Part shown: positions 1 through 7,682 of the stretch, piece after piece | Layout: every line of letters starts with the position of its first letter | Numbering within the stretch: position 1 is the stretch's first letter | DNA from: Actinopolymorpha alba DSM 45243 | GTDB taxonomy: Bacteria; Actinomycetota; Actinomycetes; Propionibacteriales; Actinopolymorphaceae | Reading direction: 5' to 3' | Length of the DNA stretch: 32,378 nucleotides | Assembly: GCF_000373925.1 (NCBI RefSeq) | Contig: NZ_KB892787.1 | Location: 13,547 to 45,924 of the forward strand | The notes under the pieces: generated by a model | Database searches by the model: none | Told to the model about the DNA's origin: nothing | Seen by the model: only the letters and a program-made list of their open reading frames with translations | Made by a program: the position numbers and the translations under genes

Positions 1-600
1 CCCCCGCCGCTCAGCAGGTTCCAGCTCGCGCTGGACGGCGATGGCTGGTCTGATCAGCGACCGCCTCGATGGCCCGATCCGGAGTATCCGCAGCAGCTGC
101 ACCTGGACATCTTTGTGCCGGACGCCGAGGTTGCCGACAATCTCGTGACGGGCATGGGTGCGACGCTGCTGAAGGATCAGGACCACTTCCGGACCTACGC
201 CGATCCCGCTGGCCACCCATTCTGCCTCTACCCGGACCCGTCCACCGCTACAGAGGGGCCGGTGGTGGGGCGGCTGGTCTTCGACTGCTTCAGCCCTCGC
301 TCGTTGGCGACCTTCTACCAAGGCTTCCTCGGCGTGCGGGACCGACTCGAAGACACGCCCGAATGGGTTGTGATCGACCTGGACGACGACGATGGTCTAC
401 CGAATCTCGCCTTCCAGAACGCACAGTTCCGAGCCGCTCGCTGGCCTGACCCTGCCTATCCGGCGCAGCTGCACGTCGACTACCGGTTCCCCGACGGCGC
501 CCAGGACCAGATAGAACGCATCGAACGACTCGGGGCTATCCGCATGCCGGTCGATGGGAACACCTACGCCGATCCCGCCGGCCACCCGTTCTGTTTGTAA
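1..600 (+). CDS. Glyoxalase-like (VOC superfamily) protein with two tandem domains, 5' partial
   Basis: The reading frame is open from the first base of the window, so the start lies outside it; 199 codons are visible. Two copies of one unit can be seen: RWPDPEYPQQLHLDI...TYADPAGHPFCLYPDPS (about residues 24-80) and RWPDPAYPAQLHVDY...TYADPAGHPFCL just before the stop. The repeated DPAGHPFCL ending is typical of actinobacterial glyoxalase-like (Glyoxalase_6 type) proteins of the vicinal oxygen chelate fold, which bind metals or small hydrophobic ligands. The substrate cannot be told from the sequence. The second domain ends directly on the DPAGHPFCL motif, so the C-terminus looks natural or only slightly trimmed. 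The next gene starts 39-48 nt downstream on the same strand. Confidence 0.8.
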   Translation, partial: PPPLSRFQLALDGDGWSDQRPPRWPDPEYPQQLHLDIFVPDAEVADNLVTGMGATLLKDQDHFRTYADPAGHPFCLYPDPSTATEGPVVGRLVFDCFSPRSLATFYQGFLGVRDRLEDTPEWVVIDLDDDDGLPNLAFQNAQFRAARWPDPAYPAQLHVDYRFPDGAQDQIERIERLGAIRMPVDGNTYADPAGHPFCL

Positions 601-648
601 ACCAGCGGTGGCGAGCGAGGAGTACGGCCCGGTGAGAAGGTGGAGGTT

Positions 649-1146
649 GTGACTCGCCACCGCTACCACGGCGATCCGGCTCGATTCGAGGTTGTGGCCG
701 CGTTCGTTGCGGACCGGTTCCCATCGGCTCGCTTTGTGGCGGACGTGGCCGGTGGTCAGGGCATGCTCGCGCGAGTGCTGAGCAAGCGGTACAACGTGGC
801 CTGCGAAGTCGTGGACCCACGGGGTTGGTCGCTTCGCGGGGTCTCGGCACGGCAAGCGGAGTACCACGCGGACATGGCTGACTACTACGACCTGATCATT
901 GGTCTTCACCCGGACGAAGCTCTCAGGCCGGTCGTCGAGTCGGGTGCCGTTCGTCCGGTCCTTGTGGTGCCATGCTGCAACTTCTGGTCCCACTCGGAGC
1001 GGCTGGGTCAGAAGGACCTGCTTGCGTCGATCAGTGGCCACCAGGAGGCAATCGGGGGTGTGGTCGAGAGAGCGCACCTGGCGTTCCGTGGCCCGAAGAA
1101 CATCGGACTGGTCCTCGAACCGCCGCTGGCACCCCAGGCGCTCTAG
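649..1146 (+). CDS. Methyltransferase-fold protein of unknown substrate
   Basis: A protein of about 165 aa with a Rossmann-like start FVADVAGGQGMLARVLSKRY, which resembles the SAM-binding motif I of class I methyltransferases. A DPRGWSLRG motif follows where the second acidic loop would be. Later come YYDLIIGLHPDEALRPVVE and VVPCCNFW, an arrangement reminiscent of TRMT13/METTL25-type methyltransferases (HP...CC). The family usually methylates RNA or protein, but no substrate can be assigned here. I prefer GTG 649, with AAGG/GGAGG just upstream; in-frame GTG 640 would add three residues. The gene is short for a complete methyltransferase. It converges with the GNAT gene on the other strand 49 nt away. 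Confidence 0.65.
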   Translation: MTRHRYHGDPARFEVVAAFVADRFPSARFVADVAGGQGMLARVLSKRYNVACEVVDPRGWSLRGVSARQAEYHADMADYYDLIIGLHPDEALRPVVESGAVRPVLVVPCCNFWSHSERLGQKDLLASISGHQEAIGGVVERAHLAFRGPKNIGLVLEPPLAPQAL

Positions 1147-1195
1147 CGTCACGCCGCCGTGTGACTTCAGCGTGAGCAATCGTAGGCGCAGGAAT

Positions 1196-1975
1196 TCAGA
1201 CCTTGAGGCGCATGACAACGCCGGCTTGACCGTTGCGCTGCGTTGGCACGAAGCCGAGGCGTTCGAACATCGACATCACCCCGAAGTGCGGCGCGGTTCT
1301 CGGCGTGAGTTCGGCGGCCTGGACCGGCCCAATGCCTGGCACGTCTTTCACCGGCCACGACTTCAGGTACTCCTTGACCTCCTCCGATCGCCACCCATAC
1401 GTCCTTCTCAGCTCGCGGAGCTCTGGATCGTAGTGGCCGAACACGATCGGCAGCGCCTCGATCCAGCCGCCGCCACGTTTGCGGATCGCCTCCACGGCGG
1501 CCTCCAGCGCGATGGTCGCCACACCTCGCCGTCGGTGGTCCATCCGCGTGGTGAAGCAGGTGATCCGCCATTCCGACGTGGGATCCTTGGCGAACAACCG
1601 CTCCGGCGCCTTCTTCGGACCGACCACCGGCAGCTCACTCGTTCGACCGTACTGACACCACCCGACAGGTTCGCCGTCCGCGTACACCAAGATGCCGTGC
1701 GCCTGGCCCTTCCAGACCAGCTCCTTCATCGCCCTGGACTCTTGCTGCCGCCTCCATTCCTGGAGCGGGAAGCGCTTCTTGGATCGATCGGGATCGCCGA
1801 GCTGCTCGGCGATCTCCTTGGCCGTGCGTCCTGGTTTCGGTATGTGCCCACCGAGGCTATAGAGCACGCACATGCAACCGTGCACCTGAGAGAAGAACCG
1901 CTCGAAGTCCACGAACGTACGCCTCGACAATTCCTTCGTGGTGAACCGAAACGGCTTCCGCGCATCGGCGGCCAT
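1196..1975 (-). CDS. GNAT-family N-acetyltransferase
   Basis: A 259-aa protein. The acetyl-CoA binding signature lies mid-protein: TCFTTRMDHRRRGVATIALEAAVEAIRKRG, where RRRGVAT is motif A (Q/RxxGxG/A type), preceded by a beta-bulge strand (ILVYADGEPVGWCQYG). An FERLGFVPT motif near the C-terminus is the usual GNAT motif B end. The N-terminal 90 residues include a basic segment (GRTAKEIAEQLGDPDRSKKR) and a CMC pair. ATG 1975 is chosen because GGAGG lies 8 nt upstream; an in-frame TTG at 1993 also has a purine-rich leader and would add six residues. The acyl acceptor is unknown. The gene stands alone and converges with the preceding methyltransferase-like gene. Confidence 0.85.
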   Translation of the reverse strand: MAADARKPFRFTTKELSRRTFVDFERFFSQVHGCMCVLYSLGGHIPKPGRTAKEIAEQLGDPDRSKKRFPLQEWRRQQESRAMKELVWKGQAHGILVYADGEPVGWCQYGRTSELPVVGPKKAPERLFAKDPTSEWRITCFTTRMDHRRRGVATIALEAAVEAIRKRGGGWIEALPIVFGHYDPELRELRRTYGWRSEEVKEYLKSWPVKDVPGIGPVQAAELTPRTAPHFGVMSMFERLGFVPTQRNGQAGVVMRLKV

Positions 1976-2106
1976 CACCACCACCTCCGTCAACCGAGTG
2001 GACCTCCCCCGCCATGGGTGTCCGCCGACAGCCGATCGTCTTATCCCAACCTTGTCAAGGCATCGGATGCCTGTTGAGCACGTCGTCTTGCCCTAACTGG
2101 TTGTCG

Positions 2107-3252
2107 TCAGCGGAGCTGGCGGAAGAACTCCCGCACGTCATTGACCAGGAGGTCGGGTGCTTCCATGGCGGCGAAGTGCCCGCCGCTGCTGAACTCGGCC
2201 CAGTGCACCACGTTGTGGTCGCGTTCGGCGAGGGGTCGGATGGTGATGTCGTTGGGGAACACCGCCACCCCGGTAGGCACCGGCGACCGACTCTGGGCCT
2301 GGCCCCAGCTGCGGGCCCCCTCGTAGTAGATGCGGGCCGCGGACCCGGCTGTGCCGGTCAGCCAGTACACCGAAACGTCGGTGAGAATCTGGTCACGGTC
2401 GATGGCGTCTTCGGGCAGCTCGGCGGCCGGGTCGGTCCATTCCTTGAACTTCTCGACGATCCAGGCGAGCTGGCCGACCGGTGAGTCGGTGAGGGCGTAG
2501 GAGATCGTCTGTGGCCGGGTCGACTGCACGATCGCGTACCCACTCATGTCCCGGCCCCAGGTCGTCATGAGCTCGAGGCGGGCCTGGTCAGCCTCGGTGA
2601 GGCCGGCCAGCTCGGCCGGGTCGCCGGAGGGGAAGGTGCCCAGGTTGTTGACGTGCACGCCGACCACATGATCGGGGTCGATGCGGCCGAGCTCGGGGGA
2701 GACGATCGCTCCGGTGTCCCCACCCTGCGCGCCGTAGCGGCGGTAGCCGAGGCGTTCCATCAGTTCGGCCCAGGCGCGGGCTACCCGGCCCGTGTCCCAG
2801 CCCGGGGCGGCGAGCGGGCTGGAAAAGCCAAAGCCGGGCAGCGACGGGGCTACCACGTGGAAGGCGTCGGCGGGGTCGCCGCCGTACCGAGCGGGATCGG
2901 TCAGCGGGCCGATGATCTTCATGAACTCCACGACCGAGCCGGGCCAGCCGTGGGTGATGATGAGCGGCAGCGCTCCCGGCTCGGGCGAACGGACGTGCAG
3001 GAAGTGCACGGTCTGTCCGTCGATGGCGGTGGTGAACTGGGGAAACTCATTCAGCCGCGCCTCGTGGGCGCGCCAGTCGTAACCGGTACGCCAGTAGTCG
3101 GCCAACTCTTTCAGGTATCCCAGCGGCACCCCGGCCTCCCAGGCAACGCCGGGCAGCTCGTCTGGCCAGCGAGTCTGGGCGAGCCGCTGGCGCAGGTCGT
3201 CAAGGCGATCCTGCGGGATCTCGATCTGAAAGGGGGTGATCTCTTCGCTCAT
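2107..3252 (-). CDS. Epoxide hydrolase (EHN domain plus alpha/beta hydrolase)
   Basis: A 381-aa alpha/beta hydrolase that should open epoxides to vicinal diols with water. The N-terminal EHN lid region is clear ([20 protein letters not shown], about residues 7-26, and W60-R61). The oxyanion-hole motif HGWPGS lies at 101-106. The nucleophile elbow GGDTG places the catalytic Asp at 179, and the C-terminal GGHFAAME supplies the catalytic His. Length and order match the microsomal/juvenile-hormone-type epoxide hydrolase branch common in actinobacteria. ATG 3252 is the likely start; an in-frame GTG at 3261 would only add MVV. It is divergent from the WYL regulator with 63 nt between starts, suggesting control by that regulator. 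Confidence 0.92.
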   Translation of the reverse strand: MSEEITPFQIEIPQDRLDDLRQRLAQTRWPDELPGVAWEAGVPLGYLKELADYWRTGYDWRAHEARLNEFPQFTTAIDGQTVHFLHVRSPEPGALPLIITHGWPGSVVEFMKIIGPLTDPARYGGDPADAFHVVAPSLPGFGFSSPLAAPGWDTGRVARAWAELMERLGYRRYGAQGGDTGAIVSPELGRIDPDHVVGVHVNNLGTFPSGDPAELAGLTEADQARLELMTTWGRDMSGYAIVQSTRPQTISYALTDSPVGQLAWIVEKFKEWTDPAAELPEDAIDRDQILTDVSVYWLTGTAGSAARIYYEGARSWGQAQSRSPVPTGVAVFPNDITIRPLAERDHNVVHWAEFSSGGHFAAMEAPDLLVNDVREFFRQLR

Positions 3253-3262
3253 GACAACCACG

Positions 3263-3294
3263 CTAGGGGCCTGCTAGGACAGCTTCGGCCCTAG
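3263..3294. promoter_or_regulatory. Candidate operator between epoxide hydrolase and WYL regulator
   Basis: The 63-nt divergent gap contains CTAGGGGCC at 3263-3271 and GGCCCTAG at 3287-3294. This is an inverted repeat with one unpaired G, with a third CTAG between the arms. Its position between the two starts fits a binding site for the WYL regulator. This is inference from placement and symmetry only. Confidence 0.4.
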
Positions 3295-3315
3295 GTGGAT
3301 GGCAAACTTGAGGGC

Positions 3316-4287
3316 ATGTTGGAGACCTCCGGCCGGCTGCTTCGCCTGCTCTCGCTGCTGCAGACCCCGCGCGACTGGACCGGCGCCGACCTGGCGCAAC
3401 GCCTTGAGGTCGACGTGCGGACCGTGCGCCGCGACATCCAGAAACTGCGCGACCTCGGCTATCCGGTGCACGCCACCCCTGGCGCGGCCGGCTACCGGCT
3501 CGGCGCCGGAACGAAACTCCCGCCGCTGCTGCTGGACGACGAGGAGGCCGTCGCCGTTGCCATCGGGCTGCGCACCGCCGCCAGCGGCACGGTCACCGGC
3601 ATCGAGGAAACCTCGCTACGCGCACTGGCCAAGCTCGAACAGGTACTACCGTCGCGTGTGCGGCACCGTGTCAACCTGCTGCACTCGGTCACCGTCACGG
3701 TCGCCGCCGCCGGCCCCACCGTGGACCCGGACGTGCTGACCATCGTCGCCGCCGCCTGCCGCGAGCACCAGCGGCTCCGCTTCGACTACCAGAGCCACGA
3801 CGGCGCCAGTTCGGTACGCGACACCGAGCCACACCGACTGGTGCACACCGGCCGGCGCTGGTACCTGATCGGCTGGGACACCGACCGGAGCGACTGGCGT
3901 ACGTACCGCGTCGACCGGATCCGTCCGCGCATCCCGGCCGGCCCGCGATTCACACCCCGACAAGCGCCCGACGTCAACCTCGCCGATTACCTCACCCGCG
4001 GCGTGTCCACCGCGCCGTACCGCTACCAGGCCCGGATCACCCTGCACGCGCCAGCCGAGACCGCCGCCGAACGGATCCCACCCACCGTCGGTGTCATCGA
4101 AGCCGTCGACCCGCACACCTGCCTACTCCATACCGGATCCAACTCCCTCGACGAACTCGCCATCTACGTCGCATTGTTCGGCTTCCGCTTCCAGATCCAC
4201 GGACCACCCGAACTGATCGCACACATCCGAGACCTCACCGCCCGACTCACCGACGCAACGGCCGATGCGACTATCCTGCCGCGATGA
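3316..4287 (+). CDS. HTH/WYL-domain transcriptional regulator (YafY/DeoR-like)
   Basis: A protein of about 323 aa. Residues 1-60 form a winged HTH of the DeoR/HTH_11 type (METSGRLLRLLSLLQ...WTGADLAQRLEVDVRTVRRDIQKL). The centre contains the WYL core (RRWYLIGWDTDRSDWRTYRVDRI), and a WCX-like C-terminal segment follows. Such proteins are ligand- or nucleic-acid-sensing repressors or activators, usually acting on neighbouring genes. ATG 3316 starts at the canonical MLETSGRLLRLL; an in-frame GTG at 3295 would add seven residues. The stop overlaps the next start by ATGA, so the downstream kinase is translationally coupled. The divergent epoxide hydrolase is the other likely target. Confidence 0.92.
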   Translation: MLETSGRLLRLLSLLQTPRDWTGADLAQRLEVDVRTVRRDIQKLRDLGYPVHATPGAAGYRLGAGTKLPPLLLDDEEAVAVAIGLRTAASGTVTGIEETSLRALAKLEQVLPSRVRHRVNLLHSVTVTVAAAGPTVDPDVLTIVAAACREHQRLRFDYQSHDGASSVRDTEPHRLVHTGRRWYLIGWDTDRSDWRTYRVDRIRPRIPAGPRFTPRQAPDVNLADYLTRGVSTAPYRYQARITLHAPAETAAERIPPTVGVIEAVDPHTCLLHTGSNSLDELAIYVALFGFRFQIHGPPELIAHIRDLTARLTDATADATILPR

Positions 4288-5186
4288 TCGCGATCCCTGA
4301 GGATTTCGCGGGGCAACTTGTCGATCGTGAGGGCGACCTCGGCCGAGCCTGGTTGGCGTCGCTACCTGGCTTGGTAGATGAGTTGCTAGTGCGGTGGGGC
4401 TGCACCCCAACGGCCCCGATCACTCGCGGCCATCTCGGGATCATCGTGCCTACTCAGCGTCGCGACGGCTCACCTGCTGTCCTGAAGGTCTCCTTCACCC
4501 ATCCAGCCAATATGTACGAACCTCACGCCTATGCCGTCTGGGGTGGGCGTGGCGCCGTGCTGCTCTACGAACGGGACGACGCCAACTTCGCCATGCTGCT
4601 GGAGCAGGGCGAATGGCAGACGCTGGAGGACCTCGGCGACGTCGACCAGGCAACCGCCGTGACGGGACAGCTCGCCCGACGACTGGCCGTCCCTGCCCCG
4701 CCCGGCATTCCCAGGCTGGCCGATCTGGCCGAGGGTTGGGAGCAGTCGCTCCGCGAGAATGCCGAGAAGCTGGGCCATCCCCTGTCACAGCATGCGCTGG
4801 GCGCGGCGCTCGCCACCATCCAGGACCTCGCCCGCAAGCAACCCGACACCATGGTCCACGGTGATCTGCACTTCGGAAATGTCGTACGCGCCCAACGCGA
4901 GCTGTGGCTGGTGATCGACCCATCGGGACTGGCCGGAGATTTCGCCTCCGACGCACTCCAGGTGCTCAAACGCGGTGCCGCCAGCCTGCTCCAAGCCGAC
5001 GACCTGGAGGTGGAGCTGCGGGGCCGGTTGGCCATCTTCGCCGACGCCACCGAGATCGATCGCGAACGGGCCATCCGTTGGGCACAGGCTCAGGCGGCGA
5101 TGGGTGCCCATCACAGCCGGGAGGCCGGCAAGCCAGCCTGGATCATCCGGGGGCACGAGCAGATAGCCGAGCTTCTGGCTGGGTGA
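4284..5186 (+). CDS. Aminoglycoside/hydroxyurea 6-phosphotransferase-like kinase
   Basis: A 300-aa protein of the APH(6)/hydroxyurea-resistance kinase family, which transfers the ATP gamma-phosphate to an aminoglycoside hydroxyl such as streptomycin O-6, or to hydroxyurea. The N-lobe has GHLGIIVPTQRRDGSPAVLKVSF with the ATP-contacting lysine. The catalytic loop VHGDLHFGNV (about residues 191-200) contains the catalytic Asp and the metal-ligand Asn, and VIDPSGLAGD about 12 residues later provides the second metal-binding Asp. Length is normal for the family. It starts inside the stop of the WYL regulator, so the two are co-expressed. Actual resistance activity is unproven; many members are housekeeping kinases of unknown substrate. 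Confidence 0.82.
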   Translation: MIAIPEDFAGQLVDREGDLGRAWLASLPGLVDELLVRWGCTPTAPITRGHLGIIVPTQRRDGSPAVLKVSFTHPANMYEPHAYAVWGGRGAVLLYERDDANFAMLLEQGEWQTLEDLGDVDQATAVTGQLARRLAVPAPPGIPRLADLAEGWEQSLRENAEKLGHPLSQHALGAALATIQDLARKQPDTMVHGDLHFGNVVRAQRELWLVIDPSGLAGDFASDALQVLKRGAASLLQADDLEVELRGRLAIFADATEIDRERAIRWAQAQAAMGAHHSREAGKPAWIIRGHEQIAELLAG

Positions 5187-5212
5187 GGCACTTGGTCTGT
5201 GCTGGTCCGACG

Positions 5213-5253
5213 TCGGCGCGCTCGGAGGGATTCGAACCCCAACCTTCTGATCC
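5213..5253 (-). repeat. tRNA-Arg 3'-half fragment (att-like copy A)
   Basis: Bases from GGCGCGCTCGGAGGGATT through TTCTGATCCG match the 3' half of the complete tRNA-Arg(ACG) at 12462-12537 (minus strand) from the anticodon loop to the 3' end. The exception is one missing C in the T-arm run (four C instead of five). Similarity stops at the anticodon loop, so this cannot fold as a tRNA. It is best read as an attachment-site remnant left by an integration into the tRNA gene. Confidence 0.75.
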
Positions 5254-5301
5254 GAGGTGGCGTTGCAGGTGCCCGATTGTCCGCGAGGTCGCGGTGCCTG
5301 G

Positions 5302-5934
5302 TCAGGTCAGTCGGGTGGCCTTCACAACCACGTCGTGCAGCACCGCGTCGCCGCCAGGCGTGGGGAGAGGCCGGCTGTGTTCTTCGGCGGTGTCGACCCG
5401 CCAGGTTGCCGGGTCCAGGCTGGCCGTGATTTCGGACAGGGTGACGCTCGCTTCGTCAGGAGGAGTGGACCCGTGGCCGTGGGTATCGCCGGAATGGTGG
5501 TGCCGGTGTCCCACGATCAGGAGCGTGCCGCCAGGGGCCACCCACTGGGCGATGCGCTGGTAGAACGCCAACTGCGGCATCGCTGGGTGCGCGTAGCTGG
5601 TGACGACCAAATCCCAGCGGTCCGGCGGGTTCCAGGAGGTCAGATCGGCCTCGATCCAGGTCGTCATGTCGGCGACGGAGGCATCATGGGCCTGCCCCTT
5701 CGCGGTTGCGAGGGCGCGTCCGGAGATGTCTGCGCCGGTGACCTGCCAGCCGTGAGCGGCCAGCCAGATCGCCTCGACACCGGCTCCGCAACCGGCATCC
5801 AAAGCTTTCCCCGGCCGCAGCGCACGGGCCGCATCGACCACGTAGGGGTTCGGGTGCGCGCCGTGGCCTCCAGCGACAGCCGACGGCTGGCCCCAGTGCT
5901 GTTCCCAATAGTTCTTGTCGAACGAGTGCGCCAT
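5302..5934 (-). CDS. Class I SAM-dependent methyltransferase
   Basis: A 210-aa protein starting MAHSFDKNYWEQHWG. SAM-binding motif I is GKALDAGCGAGVEAIWLA (about residues 42-59), followed by GWQVTGADISGRALATAK with the acidic residue that contacts the SAM ribose, and WDLVVTSYAHP as motif IV. A His-rich stretch (GHRHHHSGDTHGHG) follows the beta-5 strand and could bind metal, but this is unproven. GGGGAGG lies 6 nt before ATG 5934. The start overlaps the stop of the oxidoreductase remnant by one base (TGATG), so it was translated with it. XRE-cupin, FAD oxidoreductase and methyltransferase sets are familiar in actinobacteria. The acceptor substrate is unknown. Confidence 0.9.
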   Translation of the reverse strand: MAHSFDKNYWEQHWGQPSAVAGGHGAHPNPYVVDAARALRPGKALDAGCGAGVEAIWLAAHGWQVTGADISGRALATAKGQAHDASVADMTTWIEADLTSWNPPDRWDLVVTSYAHPAMPQLAFYQRIAQWVAPGGTLLIVGHRHHHSGDTHGHGSTPPDEASVTLSEITASLDPATWRVDTAEEHSRPLPTPGGDAVLHDVVVKATRLT

Positions 5935-6275
5935 CACACCTCCCCGTCCGCCCGGGTGCTCGCGACGGCGCGATCGGCGTCGGCGAAGACCAGTTCGGTA
6001 TTGATCGTCATCGCCACCCGCGCACCGTTGGCCGCGGCTTCGCTTACCTGCATCGCCGGGGTTGACCACGTTCCCCGCGGCGCGCTCTCCCCACCCACGG
6101 AGACGCCGAATCCCTCAGATTCCACCGACACGACCTTCACGCGTCCTTGGACGATCTCGCCGCCGTACGACTGGACCTCGGCAACGCTTCGACGTGCCCG
6201 AGCCAGCGTCAGCGCGGCGCTCAACCTCGCCGCGCCACCGCCGACGATCACCACGTCCCGCATCTTCTCCGCCAC
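5934..6275 (-). pseudogene. Collapsed NAD(P)/FAD-dependent oxidoreductase (thioredoxin-reductase-like)
   Basis: About 113 codons remain of a family that is usually about 300 aa. The N-terminus is a clear FAD-binding start (MRDVVIVGGGAARLSAALTLARARRSV), with R where the third Gly of GxGxxG/A is expected. It runs directly into a middle-domain segment (VQSYGGEIVQGRVKVVSVES) and then a C-terminal helix (AAANGARVAMTINTELV). The NADP-binding domain and redox centre are missing. The pieces stay in one frame, so the losses were in-frame deletions and the downstream methyltransferase remains coupled. GTG 6275 has GGAGAGGAG upstream; ATG 6263 is an alternative. It is unlikely to bind cofactors normally. 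Confidence 0.72.
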
Positions 6276-6331
6276 GCTGAGCACTCCTCTCCCCGGTACA
6301 AGTTGCTGTCGTAACCAAAGTGGTCGAGCAA

Positions 6332-6346
6332 TTGGCAGACTGGCAA
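6332..6346. promoter_or_regulatory. Candidate operator in the XRE/oxidoreductase divergent gap
   Basis: TTGGCAGACTGGCAA is an imperfect 15-bp palindrome (12 of 15 positions symmetric). It lies between the starts of the XRE-cupin gene and the oxidoreductase remnant. A TTGCTG...CAAAGTGG pattern also appears twice nearby, about 45 nt apart. Autoregulation by the XRE protein is plausible but inferred. Confidence 0.3.
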
Positions 6347-6377
6347 GTTCCGTTGCTGAATGGCAAAGTGGAGGGTC

Positions 6378-6968
6378 ATGAACCACGACGCGGACCAGGC
6401 CCTCGACGCGGTGGGCCCGAGGCTGAAGCGGCTGAGGCTCCGTCGCGACGTCACGCTTGCCGAGCTGTCCGAGCAGACCGGAATCTCCGCAAGCACGCTG
6501 TCCCGGCTCGAGGCGGGGCTGCGACGTCCGACGTTAGAGCAGTTGCTTCCGCTCGCCAGAGTGCACGGGGTCACGCTGGACGAGCTCGTCGACGCACCAC
6601 CCACCGGCGACCCACGCATCAACCTGCGCCCCGTCGCGTGCGCGGACGGATCGACCATCCTCCCGCTCACCCGCAGGCCCGGCGGCATCCAGGCGTACAA
6701 GTTCGTGCTGCCTCGCGGCTCCGACCAGCAGCAGCCGGACCTGCGCTCCCACGAGGGCTATGACTGGGTGTACGTGCTCAACGGCACCCTCCGCCTGGTC
6801 CTCGGCGAACACGACCTCCTCCTGGCACCCGGTGAAGCCGCCGAGTTCGACACCCGCACCCCGCACTGGTTCGGAGCCACCAGCGCCGGATCAGTCGAGT
6901 TCCTGAGCCTGATCGGCAAGCAAGGTCAACGCGCGCATGTGCGCGTGGCTCCGAAACGTAACGAGTGA
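6378..6968 (+). CDS. XRE-family regulator with C-terminal cupin sensor
   Basis: A 196-aa protein. Residues 13-70 form an XRE HTH (RLKRLRLRRDVTLAELSEQTGISASTLSRLEAG...). The C-terminal half is a cupin beta-barrel: HEGYDWVYVLNGTLRLVLGEHDLLLAPGEAAEFDTRTPHWFG, with HxxxxW/Y-like and PHW metal-site positions. This MerR-free HTH-cupin design is used for small-molecule-responsive repression of adjacent metabolic genes. ATG 6378 has GGAGGG 2-7 nt upstream. It is divergent from the oxidoreductase/methyltransferase operon, its likely target. That target has lost its oxidoreductase, so the regulator may now serve only the methyltransferase. Confidence 0.9.
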   Translation: MNHDADQALDAVGPRLKRLRLRRDVTLAELSEQTGISASTLSRLEAGLRRPTLEQLLPLARVHGVTLDELVDAPPTGDPRINLRPVACADGSTILPLTRRPGGIQAYKFVLPRGSDQQQPDLRSHEGYDWVYVLNGTLRLVLGEHDLLLAPGEAAEFDTRTPHWFGATSAGSVEFLSLIGKQGQRAHVRVAPKRNE

Positions 6969-7009
6969 GCACCCCTGCGACTGCATGGGTCGTAGGCAAA
7001 CGCGCAGAT

Positions 7010-7070
7010 CAAAGCCGGGGGTCAGCTGGCGCGCTCGCAGGGATTCGAACCCCAACCTTCTGATCCGTAG
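7010..7070 (-). repeat. tRNA-Arg 3'-half fragment with flank (att-like copy B)
   Basis: TCAAAGCCGGGGGTCAGCTG and the following bases to TGATCCGTAG match 12445-12510 at the complete tRNA-Arg(ACG). The match includes about 20 bp beyond the tRNA 3' end, with a few mismatches (GCTCGC for GCTCGG) and the same missing T-arm C as copy A. Similarity ends inside the anticodon loop. It marks a second attachment-site remnant in the same orientation. Confidence 0.78.
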
Positions 7071-7077
7071 AGCTCGA

Positions 7078-7125
7078 CAGGCGTCGATCCCAGCGGCCAA
7101 TCGGCTGCTTGTCAGTCGACGCCTG
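7078..7125 (-). terminator. Hairpin spanning the end of the 7112-7540 gene
   Basis: CAGGCGTCGA (7078-7087) and TCGACGCCTG (7116-7125) are perfect 10-bp inverted repeats, with a further imperfect inner stem (AGCGGCC...GGCTGCT). The right arm starts just inside the stop codon of the minus-strand gene, fitting a rho-independent-type terminator without a strong T tract. Confidence 0.5.
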
Positions 7126-7540
7126 GGGGTAGCACGTCGTACCCGCCGTGGTTCCACAGGTAGACCTTGGCGAACCTGTCGACGAAGGGTGTCCAGTGCA
7201 GGATCCGCACCCACCGAGGCATGCGGTCTAGGCGGAGCCTGGCTCCCAGCGGCGGTACCCAGTCCAAGCCGGCACGTCGCCCTTCGGGCGCCGTCCACCC
7301 CCCTGGCGAGGCAATCGCATGTGTCAACCAGAGGACTTGTTGCCGGTCGGCCATCCGGCGGATCTCTTCTGGCGATGGCGGTTCGTCCACGAGGCCATAC
7401 TCGCTCGTTGGGTGCCCTCTGGCAGCGGATACCGCCGCGGGCCCCCGCTCTTCGGGACCCGGACCAAGCGAGGTGGCTAAAGCCGCGGGCGCGGCGGCGG
7501 TGGCGGGCCGAGCAGCCCACGTCAACCTGATCGAGAGCAT
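7112..7540 (-). CDS. Hypothetical protein with conserved W-rich C-terminus
   Basis: A 142-aa protein with no assignable function. The C-terminal third (WVPPLGARLRLDRMPRWVR ... TPFVDRFAKVYLWNHGGYD ... LPPG) is Trp/Arg/His-rich and looks like a family I have seen as short uncharacterised actinobacterial proteins. The N-terminal half is Ala/Pro-rich and less convincing. ATG 7540 is chosen; GTG 7573 in the same frame would add 11 residues but would put a strong hairpin inside the gene. No good ribosome binding site precedes either start, and two competing hairpins lie directly upstream. The gene abuts att copy B. Confidence 0.5.
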   Translation of the reverse strand: MLSIRLTWAARPATAAAPAALATSLGPGPEERGPAAVSAARGHPTSEYGLVDEPPSPEEIRRMADRQQVLWLTHAIASPGGWTAPEGRRAGLDWVPPLGARLRLDRMPRWVRILHWTPFVDRFAKVYLWNHGGYDVLPPGVD

Positions 7541-7543
7541 CGC

Positions 7544-7592
7544 GAAGTGGGGCTTTCCCCAAGCAGGGTCCACTTCTCAGGGGAAAGCCCCA
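7544..7592. repeat. Overlapping competing inverted repeats upstream of the 7112-7540 gene
   Basis: TGGGGCTTTCCCC (7548-7560) pairs perfectly with GGGGAAAGCCCCA (7580-7592) across a 19-nt loop. GAAGTGG (7544-7550) pairs with CCACTTC (7570-7576) inside that loop. The two pairings are mutually exclusive because they share TGG at 7548-7550. Confidence 0.6.
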
Positions 7593-7613
7593 GGAGTCGC
7601 TTCGGACGAACCA

Positions 7614-7665
7614 CTGCGCCGCCGTGTCATGGGCCAGAGAGGACCACCGTGACACGGCGGCGCAG
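7614..7665 (-). terminator. Terminator of the 7683-8090 gene
   Basis: CTGCGCCGCCGTGTCA (7614-7629) and TGACACGGCGGCGCAG (7650-7665) form a perfect 16-bp stem with a 20-nt loop. It lies 17 bp past the stop of the minus-strand gene, so it probably ends that transcript. Confidence 0.72.
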
Positions 7666-7682
7666 CGTGGGTCGGCTTCCCG

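Larger units (their letters stand above)
5213..7070. mobile_element. Putative outer accreted element at tRNA-Arg (between att copies A and B)
   Basis: This 1.8-kb span is bounded by two same-orientation copies of the tRNA-Arg 3' half and holds the methyltransferase, oxidoreductase remnant and XRE-cupin genes. There is no integrase or conjugation gene in it. It fits a decayed or cis-mobilisable element, an inference from the flanking repeats alone. Confidence 0.45.

Noticed and set aside
899-2077. Long plus-strand open frame of 392 codons
   Set aside because: It is antisense to the GNAT gene and overlaps the methyltransferase-like gene; its translation is Arg/Pro-rich without motifs, a high-GC shadow.
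5213-5253. Possible complete tRNA gene near 5215
   Set aside because: Only the 3' half matches; D-arm and 5' acceptor strand are absent and the T-arm lacks one base.
7026-7070. Possible complete tRNA gene near 7026
   Set aside because: Similarity ends inside the anticodon loop; the following bases do not form a D-arm or acceptor partner.
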